From Verrucomicrobia bacterium 12-59-8 (GTDB lineage: Bacteria; Verrucomicrobiota; Verrucomicrobiae; Verrucomicrobiales; Verrucomicrobiaceae), in assembly GCA_002279765.1 (NCBI GenBank), contig NCCR01000056.1, forward strand, positions 29,605-43,445: 13,841 nt of DNA, read 5' to 3'. The position numbers and the translations under genes were made by a program. This document shows positions 1 to 7,764 of the stretch, piece after piece. Positions within the stretch are counted from its first letter, which is position 1, and each line of letters opens with the position of its first letter. The notes below the pieces were generated by a model, which was not told where the DNA came from, searched no databases, and saw nothing but the letters and a program-made list of their open reading frames with translations.

Positions 1-956
1 CACCGCCAGTTCAACACGCGGTAGATGCCCCAGGAAGGAAGAAACACGCTCTGGACGAGCAATCCAGTGAATCCGACGGCCTGCAAGGTCGGCCCAAGTG
101 GAATGACGAGCATTTTGTAAGCCTTCCAAATGCGAAGTGCATGGGGTGTCGCGATCATCGCCAAGCAGATGGCCGCCACCACAAACCGATAATCACAAAA
201 GACCTTTCGAACGATGTCCGTCTGTGTTGTCACCAAAACAGCCGCCGCACATCCGAAGGCGATTCCGTCGAAGTAATTTAGGAACGAGGCGGGAGAGAAG
301 ACCCAGCTGCAAAAGGCGGGATAGAGCTTGTAGTTGCTGACAAAACGCGCACACGGGGCCACCAAGACGGCGGCTGCCACAAGGAAGACCAGCGGACGCA
401 GTCCGCGCAGGAAGCCAACGCACACAAAGAGCGGAGGCCATTGCAGATAAAACTGCTCCTCGATGGCCAGAGACCATAGATGGATGGTCGTCCAAGGCAC
501 CCCTTGCCAGTCTCGGTCCAACATGAAATTCGTGGTGAAGGTCAGGTTCGACAACCACACCGCGGGCCCTTGGGAAAACGGAGTCGCTAGCGAAAGAAGA
601 AACACGACAAGCAGATAGACATAACACACCGGCAAAATCCTGAGCGCACGTCGAAGATAAAAAAGCCGCAGGCTGATGACACCCCGTTTCTCTTTCTCTT
701 TGATCATCAGCCAAGTGATGAGAAAACCGCTGATGATAAAGAAGATGCGCACTCCAAGATTGCCATCCACGACAAAGCCGAGCGGATACTGCCATTGCGG
801 AGGAAAGCCCTGCATGAGGGGGGAATGTGAGGCGAGCACCATCGCGATGCTAAACGCACGCCATCCATCCAGGGAAGGAATTCGCCCGCCAAGGGGAACA
901 ACCGCTCGTCCGGCTCCATCCACAGCCGGAGCTCTGGCATCGGCCTGGGCAGACAT
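1..956 (-). CDS. Acyltransferase-3 family membrane O-acyltransferase (OafA/OatA-like), C-terminus cut by window edge
   Basis: This is a membrane O-acyltransferase that probably acetylates a sugar of the glycan made by this locus. The frame is open from an ATG at 956 to the window edge, giving about 318 residues; the family is usually 350-400 residues, so the C-terminal end is missing. An R-X10-H motif (R33, H44) after SLDGW marks the conserved catalytic region of acyltransferase-3 proteins. Several hydrophobic helices follow, and a family-typical WSLAIEEQFYL motif lies near residue 165. A stop codon lies 24 bases upstream in frame, and GGAA five bases before the ATG supports this start. It is the last visible gene, 94 bases after the GT11 gene. 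The family is clear; the acyl group and the acceptor sugar are inferred. Longer-looking minus-strand frames in this stretch are Cys/Arg-rich shadows. Confidence 0.88.
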   Translation of the reverse strand, partial: MSAQADARAPAVDGAGRAVVPLGGRIPSLDGWRAFSIAMVLASHSPLMQGFPPQWQYPLGFVVDGNLGVRIFFIISGFLITWLMIKEKEKRGVISLRLFYLRRALRILPVCYVYLLVVFLLSLATPFSQGPAVWLSNLTFTTNFMLDRDWQGVPWTTIHLWSLAIEEQFYLQWPPLFVCVGFLRGLRPLVFLVAAAVLVAPCARFVSNYKLYPAFCSWVFSPASFLNYFDGIAFGCAAAVLVTTQTDIVRKVFCDYRFVVAAICLAMIATPHALRIWKAYKMLVIPLGPTLQAVGFTGLLVQSVFLPSWGIYRVLNWR

Positions 957-1050
957 ATGTTCCGAAGAGTTTTTCACAGTTCATGCAATCTGGGCCGCGG
1001 ACGAGAGAACCATGGATGAAGCCAAGGCAAAACTGTCATGAACGGCAGAA

Positions 1051-2043
1051 TCATGTGTCCTCCAGCTGCACCCAAGAGCAGGGAAGGACATCAGAGGTGT
1101 CACAGTTGCGAAAGTTGAGCCAGCGATGATGAGGCGGGCTAAGCACCATTTTTTGAGGATCGGGATTCAACCAGGCTGCCCACCAGCTGAAGGAACTGGG
1201 GGCGATGATGTGGTGCCGGCACTGGCTCATCAGGCGCATGTTTTCCTCCCAGTTCCAATCTTCCACGTCATGCCCCAGGCTATTGTGGCTGACATACACG
1301 ACGTCAGCCGCCTCTGGCAGATGCTGTCGTGTCCAATCCCAATCGTCGGTGAAAACGAAAAACACGGGACTGTCCAGCCTGGACCGGAACCACTCCACCG
1401 CACGATGACAGTACTCGGCAGTGGTTCCGTTAAAGTCCTTGGCCACGGCCTTGTCCCCCCGGCGAACGTGCAGGGAGACAGACTGAGTTGCCACCATCCG
1501 CTCAGCCAGCGCAAGGTCCAGCCCCTGCTGCGGTTCACGGAGCTGAAAATCGGCACGCAGTTCATTGGCGACATCAGCAAAATACTTCTCCGACTGCCAG
1601 AAGCCCATGAGCAGCAGATCGCCAGAAAGATTCAACATTTCCGGATCAAAATGGAAATGACGTTCTGAAACCGTCTTGCCGATTTTTAATGCCGGCTTGG
1701 GGATGTCGGGCTTGTAGTTGTAAAAGCGGTGCTGGCAGGAGGACTTCCAACCAAACCTTTCCGCGCCCGCAATCAGGCGTTTCGAAAGCTTTGCCGGCAG
1801 GTATCGACGCGCAAAACGGGTCGCAAACTCACCCGGGTTGAACTCGGCCACCCGGCTCCACGTCACGGGTGTTATCCTCACCTGAAACTTGTCGAGGCGG
1901 TATTTCCTGACGGGCTGGACGAACACACTGAGATGGTAAAGGTCTGCCAGCACAATGCCATCCCCTTTGCTGGCCAGCTGACGTGCCGCCGCGTATTGGA
2001 ACATTTGATTTCCCAACCCACCAGCTATTTGAACCAGAATCAT
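1051..2043 (-). CDS. Glycosyltransferase family 11, alpha-1,2-fucosyltransferase-like
   Basis: Predicted inverting cytoplasmic glycosyltransferase, 330 aa, which would transfer fucose or a related 6-deoxyhexose from a nucleotide donor. The N-terminus has the GT11 pattern GGLGNQMFQYA (residues 8-18). HVRRGD at 192-197 is the HxRRxD donor-binding motif of alpha-1,2-fucosyltransferases, and SSFSWWAAWL near residue 285 is a further GT11 signature. Start is ATG with GAGG about ten bases upstream. The gene sits 120 bases after the GT4 gene and 94 bases before an acyltransferase. No gmd or fcl gene for GDP-L-fucose synthesis is visible, so the donor is either made elsewhere or is another 6-deoxy sugar. 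Family assignment is strong; donor and acceptor are inferred. Confidence 0.93.
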   Translation of the reverse strand: MILVQIAGGLGNQMFQYAAARQLASKGDGIVLADLYHLSVFVQPVRKYRLDKFQVRITPVTWSRVAEFNPGEFATRFARRYLPAKLSKRLIAGAERFGWKSSCQHRFYNYKPDIPKPALKIGKTVSERHFHFDPEMLNLSGDLLLMGFWQSEKYFADVANELRADFQLREPQQGLDLALAERMVATQSVSLHVRRGDKAVAKDFNGTTAEYCHRAVEWFRSRLDSPVFFVFTDDWDWTRQHLPEAADVVYVSHNSLGHDVEDWNWEENMRLMSQCRHHIIAPSSFSWWAAWLNPDPQKMVLSPPHHRWLNFRNCDTSDVLPCSWVQLEDT

Positions 2044-2121
2044 ACTTGAAGGGCCTCACGGCAGATGGGAGAATGGCAAAGCATCAGCGAGACGAGATAA
2101 GATCGGTTTGGTCGAGGAAAG

Positions 2122-2140
2122 CACCTGCCTTCTGCAGGTG
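2122..2140 (-). terminator. Possible intrinsic terminator or attenuator between GT4 and GT11 genes
   Basis: A perfect 7-bp inverted repeat (arms CACCTGC and GCAGGTG, 5-base loop) lies about 25 bases after the GT4 stop and about 80 bases before the GT11 start. Read on the minus strand it is followed by CTTTCCTC, which is pyrimidine-rich but not a true T-tract. It could reduce read-through into the last two genes, or only shape the mRNA. Confidence 0.35.
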
Positions 2141-2163
2141 TCATTGGTCAGCAAGGTCTCCAA

Positions 2164-3393
2164 TTACAGCCTTTGCTCACCTCCACGCAGGCCAGCATAC
2201 AGAGCGCTGTACGACGCGGCTTGAACGGCCAAAGCATATTCCCGAACCGCCACATCGCGGCACTGCACATTCATTTGCTTGAGCATGAGCGGCACCGAAA
2301 ATGCCGCGTCTAAGGCATGAGCAAGACCGGTGGCAGATCCCGGCTGAACTAGCCACCCTGTGATCCCAGGCCTGACCATGTCTGGAATGCCACCTGTGTT
2401 GAACGCCACAACGGGCGTGCCACATGCCAGGGACTCGAGCACCGTGTTTGGCAGGTTGTCCTGCAGAGACGGGCAGACAAACAAGTCTATGGCGTTGTAA
2501 AACAATGCCATCACCCGGCTGGATTCAACGCGGCCCAGATGCACAGCTCGCGCTGGCAATGGGTGGGCGCTCGGACTGCTGCCGACCAACAGCGGTACGA
2601 CACCTGGCGTCTGCATGGCTGAGAGCGCCTCGAACACGCTCCGCCCTCCCTTGCGAGGATCCGGCAGATAGTCAGCCGCAAAGCCCACCACGGGAACATC
2701 CTGCGGCAGTCCTAGCGCCTGCCGCGCCACAGATTTTCCAAAAGGCTGAAAGACATCTGTGTCGACCCCATAGGGGATATGGCGGATATCAAAGCGCCGC
2801 ATGAGCTCACTTTTGCCAGCCTCCTCACACATCCATTTGGACGGCCCGACCACCGTGAGCCTGTCTTTAGGAAGGGCATCAAGCACTCGTTTTTTCACAT
2901 CACGCGCTCTCTCGTCCCTCCGACGCAGCGCAGGCGTCCAATCCGCAGCTTCCGGCAAGTAATGCCAGATGCCTAGAAACGGGTTCATATCATGCAGGGT
3001 CCATACCAATGGAGCCTGGGCTGCCATCCAGGGGAGCATCGAAGCCCAGTCCAGAAAACCGGATGTCCAGTGGAGATTGAACACATCCGGTGCGCGCAAC
3101 CCGTCGAGGTCTTGGGGAGTAAACGCTGCAAGCGGATCACTTAAATAGGTGGAAAACTTTCTGCCCCGAATGCTGCGCTCATCTCTCCAGCGCCTCCACT
3201 TTCGCAGGCATCGCACGAGAAATTCGCGGGGCTTTGCCGGCTGCGGGATCTCATGAACCCCAGGATCAAGACGTCCATTTTTAGCGCGAACAAACAAGGA
3301 GTCCACCCCGGCAGCCAGCAGGCCCTGATGCAGCCGTATGGCGGCATTGGCAGCACCGCCGCCTGCAAGGGTGTTCAGATGAGTGATTTTCAA
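2164..3393 (-). CDS. Glycosyltransferase family 4 (GT-B, retaining)
   Basis: Predicted cytoplasmic glycosyltransferase of 409 aa that adds one sugar during chain assembly. The N-terminus MKITHLNTLAGGGAANAA matches GT4 enzymes with a Gly/Ala-rich acceptor-domain loop. HDMNPFLG near residues 134-141 and the PSLQDNLPNTVLES block (about 308-321) followed by CGTPVVAFNTGGIPDMV are typical; D312 and E320 take the positions of the EX7E pair. The only in-frame start is TTG at 3393: upstream codons contain no ATG or GTG before a stop at 3421-3423. No Shine-Dalgarno sequence is visible. Spacing is 113 bases from the GT2 gene and 120 bases to the GT11 gene, looser than in the sugar module. Donor and acceptor cannot be read from the sequence. 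Confidence 0.92.
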   Translation of the reverse strand: MKITHLNTLAGGGAANAAIRLHQGLLAAGVDSLFVRAKNGRLDPGVHEIPQPAKPREFLVRCLRKWRRWRDERSIRGRKFSTYLSDPLAAFTPQDLDGLRAPDVFNLHWTSGFLDWASMLPWMAAQAPLVWTLHDMNPFLGIWHYLPEAADWTPALRRRDERARDVKKRVLDALPKDRLTVVGPSKWMCEEAGKSELMRRFDIRHIPYGVDTDVFQPFGKSVARQALGLPQDVPVVGFAADYLPDPRKGGRSVFEALSAMQTPGVVPLLVGSSPSAHPLPARAVHLGRVESSRVMALFYNAIDLFVCPSLQDNLPNTVLESLACGTPVVAFNTGGIPDMVRPGITGWLVQPGSATGLAHALDAAFSVPLMLKQMNVQCRDVAVREYALAVQAASYSALYAGLRGGEQRL

Positions 3394-3506
3394 AACAACG
3401 TTTTGCGCGTCTAGGATGCACTATTCGATCTATGACAGAGGACCTCTCGCCTGGCTCCTTGGACAAGAGTACCGGAGGCGTCAAACGCCCCAGCCCGTCA
3501 CCGCCT

Positions 3507-4541
3507 TTAGCGGGAGTGCCCCTTGGTGTACCTAGCAGCCAGACGAAAGCCCCTGCTCAACAAACTGGACACCAGTGGCGGGAGCGCAAGCTTGCACAGG
3601 CGCTTCCACTTGTCCTGTGCCACTACGGCAGGAGGCTCCACCAGCGGACCCACCACTGACTCCAAAGCAGACCGCGCACCTCGCAAGCTTTCCTTCCATA
3701 CCTCACGCTGATCTCTGGAAGAAAGACTATTCCAAGTCTCTGACCACCTAAGTCTCCAATTGATCCCTGCGGACTCAGCGTCCGCTATCATGCGCAAGGT
3801 GTAGCCCTTCGAGATTTCAAAGTGGAAAGCTGGCTCCGACTTCTCCAATTGCGTACTATTAGCATTTTCATGCGTTCGATAAAACAGGCCAACTTCCCGC
3901 CCCACCAAAACAGGCCCCTGCATTGCCAGACGCCAAAACAGATAGCGGTCGGAGTCCAAATACAGGCCGCCTTCATCGAAAAAGTCCATGGCCTTGAGAA
4001 GGCATGTTTTTTGAACGACTAGAGCCCAAAGGTTTAGAGGAGTCCTCATCAATGACTCAACCAGCAGGTCTTCGGCATCCCACCTCCAGCAAGCACGATA
4101 GCCGTCCCCATTGCCACCCGGATAAGAACGCAGGAGCCGAGTGAAGCCATTCCTCACCTGGCGGGATTCGTTTCCCACCGAAACGGTCTGGCTTGTGAAG
4201 CCAGTGGCATCAGGGTCGTTCAAGAGTTGGCGGGCAGCCTCTTCGAGATGATAACGTCCCCACATGTCATCATCTCCGAGCAGTGCAACCCAAGGACCTT
4301 GAAGCTCGGTCACGAGCTGAATAAAGTGTGCGGAAACCTCCAGACAGGGCTGCCGGGTGCGATAAACGATGGGGAGATCAGGATACTCCCTCACAATGTC
4401 AGCGGAGGCTGGATCGCCGCCATTTTCACTTACTATGATTTCGGTGATCAGATCTGGCCTGCTTTGCGCCCGAATTGAGTCGAGAGCAGCCCTGAGCATT
4501 AAAGACCGGCCAGCGGTTGGAAGTCCCACAGAAAATTTCAT
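3507..4541 (-). CDS. Glycosyltransferase family 2 (GT-A)
   Basis: Predicted GT2 enzyme of 344 aa. The N-terminus MKFSVGLPTAGRSLMLRAALDS is the usual GT-A start, followed by EIIVSENGG and then LLGDDDMW at 87-94, whose D90-D92 form the metal- and nucleotide-binding DxD site. The chosen ATG at 4541 is where homology begins; the frame is open about 200 bases further upstream, but that extension overlaps the acyltransferase gene and has no family resemblance. The gene starts 61 bases after the acyltransferase stop. The C-terminal third (about residues 245-344) has no motif I recognise. Transferred sugar unknown. It is possibly the enzyme that starts or extends the repeat unit, but the sequence does not decide this. 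Confidence 0.91.
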   Translation of the reverse strand: MKFSVGLPTAGRSLMLRAALDSIRAQSRPDLITEIIVSENGGDPASADIVREYPDLPIVYRTRQPCLEVSAHFIQLVTELQGPWVALLGDDDMWGRYHLEEAARQLLNDPDATGFTSQTVSVGNESRQVRNGFTRLLRSYPGGNGDGYRACWRWDAEDLLVESLMRTPLNLWALVVQKTCLLKAMDFFDEGGLYLDSDRYLFWRLAMQGPVLVGREVGLFYRTHENANSTQLEKSEPAFHFEISKGYTLRMIADAESAGINWRLRWSETWNSLSSRDQREVWKESLRGARSALESVVGPLVEPPAVVAQDKWKRLCKLALPPLVSSLLSRGFRLAARYTKGHSR

Positions 4542-4602
4542 TTTCAATGATCTAGGTTTGATGATGGATTGCCTGCCGTCACTCAAACACCCGGTGGCTG
4601 GA

Positions 4603-5790
4603 CTAAATGTGGGCTGGCGCAGAGGACTCAGGTGCCGCTTCCGCGGCGGTCTTGCTTCTGGCCGGAAACCATTTGTCCCGCAGGATGAGCATGGGGCGCT
4701 CAATAAGCTTGGCCATGACACAGCCAAAGATGATGGAGCCAACCATGTAGGATGCGGTGCTCACCCACCAGATGTTTTGGACGTGGAGCATCCGTGTGAT
4801 ATGCGGATTGATCCACATCTTGAACGGAATATGCCACAGATAGATGCTGTAGGAGTACTCCCCGATGAAGGCCGCCAGACGAAACGGCGCCGGCCACCGC
4901 TCGGAGACACCATGCCCGGCCATGACCAACAGGCCGCCGCCAACGTAAAAAGCGATGACGCAGAAGACCAGCACCCACCAGACATCATAGAAGGGAAAAA
5001 CAAACGCCGGGACATACAAGCCCACACCCACTAGGACCAGCAACCAGCGCCGGCCCGCGCTCCAATTTTCCCCAGTCCACAGACGGTTGTGCAGCGCCCA
5101 GGAGACGAGCACGCCAAAGAGAAGCGAGTCGATACGCGCATGCGTGGGCATAAGATGCCGGTCCACATCGAAGGCATAGTGCGCACCATTGTACCACCGC
5201 ACGGAGAGGCAGAACAAGGCCACCACAACAAACACAACGGGAAGACGGCGGAAAGGTTGCTGGTGCTTCTCCCGGGCCAGCTTCAACGACAAGGCGACAC
5301 CGAGCGCAAGCAGGATGTAGAAATGCTCCTCCACCGCGAGCGACCAGTGGGTGTTCCACATGCGCCCCACATAATTTTGCAGGAATAGCAGCTCACCGAC
5401 GATTTTTTTCGTGGTCAGCCATCCACCGTAGTTACGCAGCCGGTAGAAAATGGTGAAAATGATCACCACCCAAAATGCTGGATAGATCTTGAAGCCACGG
5501 CGGATGAGAAAGCGCCCCAGGTCCACGGTTCCAGTACGCGCCTGCTCGGAAAAAATGAGGCCCGAGACCAGGAACCCGCTGAGCACAAAGAAGAGGTCAA
5601 CGCCGGTCCAGCCGCCACAGCGCCAGACATTTGCCGCAAACTTCACCCACGGATGCACGCCGGGGCCGCATTCGTCCATGTGCGCGCCGAGCACCAGCGC
5701 GATGGCGACGAAGCGCAGCACATCCAGCCAGACTTGGCGTTTGCCGCTTCTCGTTTTCACGGGCGCTTGTTGTTTGGACTCTGATGACAT
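4603..5790 (-). CDS. Acyltransferase-3 family membrane O-acyltransferase
   Basis: Complete acyltransferase-3 protein, 395 aa, with about ten hydrophobic segments and the R-X10-H motif (R26, H37) in WLDVLRFVAIALVLGAH. The WSLAVEEHFYI block near residue 150 and SYSIYLWHIPF near 315-325 are further family marks. It is predicted to move an acetyl or other acyl group from the cytoplasm to a sugar on the inner-membrane glycan. The ATG at 5790 lies ten bases after the upstream stop, with AGGAGAG about 13 bases before it. A GTG at 5829 is also in frame but would overlap the SDR gene by 29 bases, so I prefer the ATG. A second protein of this family ends the window, so the glycan may carry two different acyl marks. 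Confidence 0.93.
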   Translation of the reverse strand: MSSESKQQAPVKTRSGKRQVWLDVLRFVAIALVLGAHMDECGPGVHPWVKFAANVWRCGGWTGVDLFFVLSGFLVSGLIFSEQARTGTVDLGRFLIRRGFKIYPAFWVVIIFTIFYRLRNYGGWLTTKKIVGELLFLQNYVGRMWNTHWSLAVEEHFYILLALGVALSLKLAREKHQQPFRRLPVVFVVVALFCLSVRWYNGAHYAFDVDRHLMPTHARIDSLLFGVLVSWALHNRLWTGENWSAGRRWLLVLVGVGLYVPAFVFPFYDVWWVLVFCVIAFYVGGGLLVMAGHGVSERWPAPFRLAAFIGEYSYSIYLWHIPFKMWINPHITRMLHVQNIWWVSTASYMVGSIIFGCVMAKLIERPMLILRDKWFPARSKTAAEAAPESSAPAHI

Positions 5791-5800
5791 CTGCCTGTGG

Positions 5801-6628
5801 TCACTCTCCTTGGCAGCTTGCCTGCGCACGATACCGCACGCACAGCTCCCGCACTAGTTGCCCGGCTGGCAGGGGCTGAAAGTCAAACTCCTCTCGCAGG
5901 TGTGCAATGGAGACCTCGGGAAAGTGGGAACGCAGCGCACCTTCCTTCACGTCCAAGGATGCCCCTAAAGTGGCGCAGATCGCCGTCATGATCTCGCCGT
6001 GGGTCGTCTGGCAGCCTGAGGCTAGGTTGTAAACCCGCTGCCTGCCACTCATGGCAACCTTTGGCAGCAGCCTGACCACATCCTCCATGGAGATGTAGTC
6101 CTTGGCCGAATCCAGAGCTGTCTCCAGGGCGATTTTGCCCGTCGTCAGCGCGTCACGAATGACACTGGGAACAAATGTCAGCGGCGGCAGTTCCATACCC
6201 AGCACATTGGACAGCCGCACCACACGCACATTGATGGAAGGATGGGCCAGACAGACGGCCTCTCCGGCGATCTTGGAGATCTTGTAATAGTCCTGCACAT
6301 TCGCGGGGTCTGCGCTCAACGTGGCGGCCTCGTCGCCCGAGGCGCCTCGCTCGTAGACACGGGTGCTGGAAAGATAGGTGAAGGAATTGAAGGCGTGCGA
6401 CTCGAACACATCCATCACTTTGCCCACATGAGCGCGCATGGTGTCGTGCAGGCGGCTCTTGAAGTCCGTGGTCACGCCAATGCAAAAGAACACATGACCC
6501 AGATCATGCGGCAGGGCCGAGACGCTAGCATCCGTGAGCACATCCATCCCAGGCAGTGACTGGACATGGCGGACCAGATGGGAGCCCACGTAACCACGCG
6601 AACCCAGGACCGTGCAGAGGATGCTCAT
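5801..6628 (-). CDS. NAD(P)-dependent SDR-family sugar epimerase/reductase
   Basis: Extended short-chain dehydrogenase of about 275 aa, short for nucleotide-sugar epimerases (usually 300-350). The dinucleotide-binding GSRGYVG is at residues 9-15, SSTRVY near 87-92 supplies the catalytic Ser/Thr, and YYKISK (Y115, K119) is the YxxxK active site. In this context the likely task is stereospecific reduction of the 4-keto group of the CDP-6-deoxy sugar, finishing the activated donor. The start is ATG 6628, four bases after the stop of the broken epimerase gene. The frame extends further upstream, but those residues are Cys/Arg-rich and unlike the family. No Shine-Dalgarno is visible, so translation may depend on ribosomes arriving from upstream. 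Substrate is inferred only from neighbours. Confidence 0.87.
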   Translation of the reverse strand: MSILCTVLGSRGYVGSHLVRHVQSLPGMDVLTDASVSALPHDLGHVFFCIGVTTDFKSRLHDTMRAHVGKVMDVFESHAFNSFTYLSSTRVYERGASGDEAATLSADPANVQDYYKISKIAGEAVCLAHPSINVRVVRLSNVLGMELPPLTFVPSVIRDALTTGKIALETALDSAKDYISMEDVVRLLPKVAMSGRQRVYNLASGCQTTHGEIMTAICATLGASLDVKEGALRSHFPEVSIAHLREEFDFQPLPAGQLVRELCVRYRAQASCQGE

Positions 6629-6632
6629 GTGT

Positions 6633-7059
6633 TCAGAGACTAAAGAACGAGCGCAAGGCAGGCATATCCTTGTCGCGATCCGAAAGCATGGATACAGGCA
6701 GAGGCCACGCAATGCTCACAGCAGGATCATCCCAGCGGAAGCCACGCGCCGACTCGGCGGAAAACGACGCGCCCATCTGGTAGTGCAGCATGCAGTCATC
6801 CGTCAGCGTCTGGAATCCATGCGCAAAGCCCTCTGGAATATAGAGCTGGCGCATATTCTCGGCGGAGAGGTCGAAGCTCTGATACTGGCCGAAGGTGGGA
6901 GAAGCGGGCCGCACATCCACCACCACGTCGAAGATGGTGCCGCGCAAACAGCGCACGAGCTTCGTCTCCGCATCTGCGGGCCAGATAACCCAACGGCGTG
7001 ACGTGCGGGATGAGCTCGATGAGCCAGACCCCGTCAAAGTTGGTGGCGTGAAATTTCAT
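6633..7059 (-). pseudogene. Broken RmlC-type dTDP-4-dehydrorhamnose 3,5-epimerase homologue (internal deletion and frameshift)
   Basis: An ATG at 7059, overlapping the acetyltransferase stop as ATGA, begins MKFHATNFDGVWLIELIPHV, a normal RmlC-family N-terminus. That frame then loses resemblance. From about 6985 a different frame reads AETKLVRCLRGTIFDVVVD, then VRPASPTFGQYQSFDL, IPEGFAHGFQ and ALRSFF, which is the normal RmlC body and C-terminus, ending at TGA 6633. The locus totals 427 bases, not a multiple of three, against about 180-190 codons for the family, so roughly 40 codons are missing. The lost part includes the RGxHYQ segment with the catalytic His and the substrate-binding Arg; the Lys of ETKLVRC remains. 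A shortened protein could start at TTG 7037 but would lack the catalytic His. Sequencing error alone would not explain the missing length. Confidence 0.82.
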
Positions 7060-7745
7060 GGCGAAACAGAGCTGGCCGGAGGCTCCGTTTTGGCCGGGGG
7101 CCAATGGGCGGCGATGAAGGCGTCGAGGTCACCGTAGAGAAGGTCCTCGTTGGCTAGAATTTTTTCATCTGGCCAAGCCCACCAGGCGATTTCGAGCATC
7201 TTGGCCTGCTGCTCTGCGGGCATGCGCCAGCGCAGCACGCGCGCCGGGACGCCGGCGGCCACAGCAAAGGGCGGAATGTCCCGCACCACCACGGAACCCG
7301 CGCCGATCACAGCGCCATGGCCGATGGTCACGCCGGAGAGGATCAGGGAGTTGCTGGCGATCCATACGTCATGCCCCACGCGGATGCTCTCATGCTCCCA
7401 GGAATCTTTGTCCCAATGGTTGCGCACGTACTCTCGGACGGGAAAGGTGGTGGGGCCTTCAATCTGGTGATGCTTGCCAAACACGAAACGCACCGCTGGC
7501 GCAATGCTGCAAAAGCTGCCGACTTCCAGCTTCCAGTTTCGGCTTTCCATCAGGGGAATGGACTCATGGACAATGCCATAGGTATGGCGGCCGATGCAAA
7601 CTTGCGAGTGCTTGCGCCAGTCAGTCTTGCCGCGGTGCCTTTCCTCGCGTAGCGCGGACTGCACCTGGACACGAATCCAGCCTTTGGCCTTGGCGCGCAG
7701 GCTTTGCGGCACCAGGGACTTAAGAATTTTGGACAGAGCACCCAT
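7056..7745 (-). CDS. CatB/Vat-like hexapeptide-repeat O-acetyltransferase
   Basis: Cytoplasmic acetyl-CoA-dependent acetyltransferase of 229 aa with a left-handed beta-helix. Hexapeptide repeats run from about residue 48 to 160, with the classic block VGHDVWIA, ILSGVTIGHGAVIGAGSVV and GVPARVLRWR. HHQIEGPTTFP (H92/H93) matches the catalytic His region of xenobiotic-acetyltransferase-like enzymes. The tail IAWWAWPDEKI is also family-typical. ATG 7745, 19 bases after the methyltransferase stop, is preferred; the open frame further upstream overlaps that gene. The stop overlaps the next start (ATGA). Within a CDP-sugar module it most likely O-acetylates a sugar or sugar nucleotide before transfer, rather than acting on an antibiotic. 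The acceptor is inferred. Confidence 0.9.
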   Translation of the reverse strand: MGALSKILKSLVPQSLRAKAKGWIRVQVQSALREERHRGKTDWRKHSQVCIGRHTYGIVHESIPLMESRNWKLEVGSFCSIAPAVRFVFGKHHQIEGPTTFPVREYVRNHWDKDSWEHESIRVGHDVWIASNSLILSGVTIGHGAVIGAGSVVVRDIPPFAVAAGVPARVLRWRMPAEQQAKMLEIAWWAWPDEKILANEDLLYGDLDAFIAAHWPPAKTEPPASSVSP

Positions 7746-7764
7746 GAACTGGTCTTTGCTTGGA

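Noticed and set aside
193..795. 200-aa minus-strand open frame at the left end
   Set aside because: Cys- and Arg-rich with no family resemblance; it is a shadow of the real acyltransferase frame, which is open from 956 to the window edge.
3477..3489. Small inverted repeat (arms GGCGT and ACGCC, 3-base loop) between the GT2 and GT4 genes
   Set aside because: Only a 5-bp stem with a tight loop and no T-tract on the minus strand; such repeats arise by chance at this GC content.
4369..5034. 221-aa plus-strand open frame
   Set aside because: It lies antisense to the acyltransferase and GT2 genes, both with clear motifs; its sequence is low in hydrophobic blocks and matches nothing I recognise.
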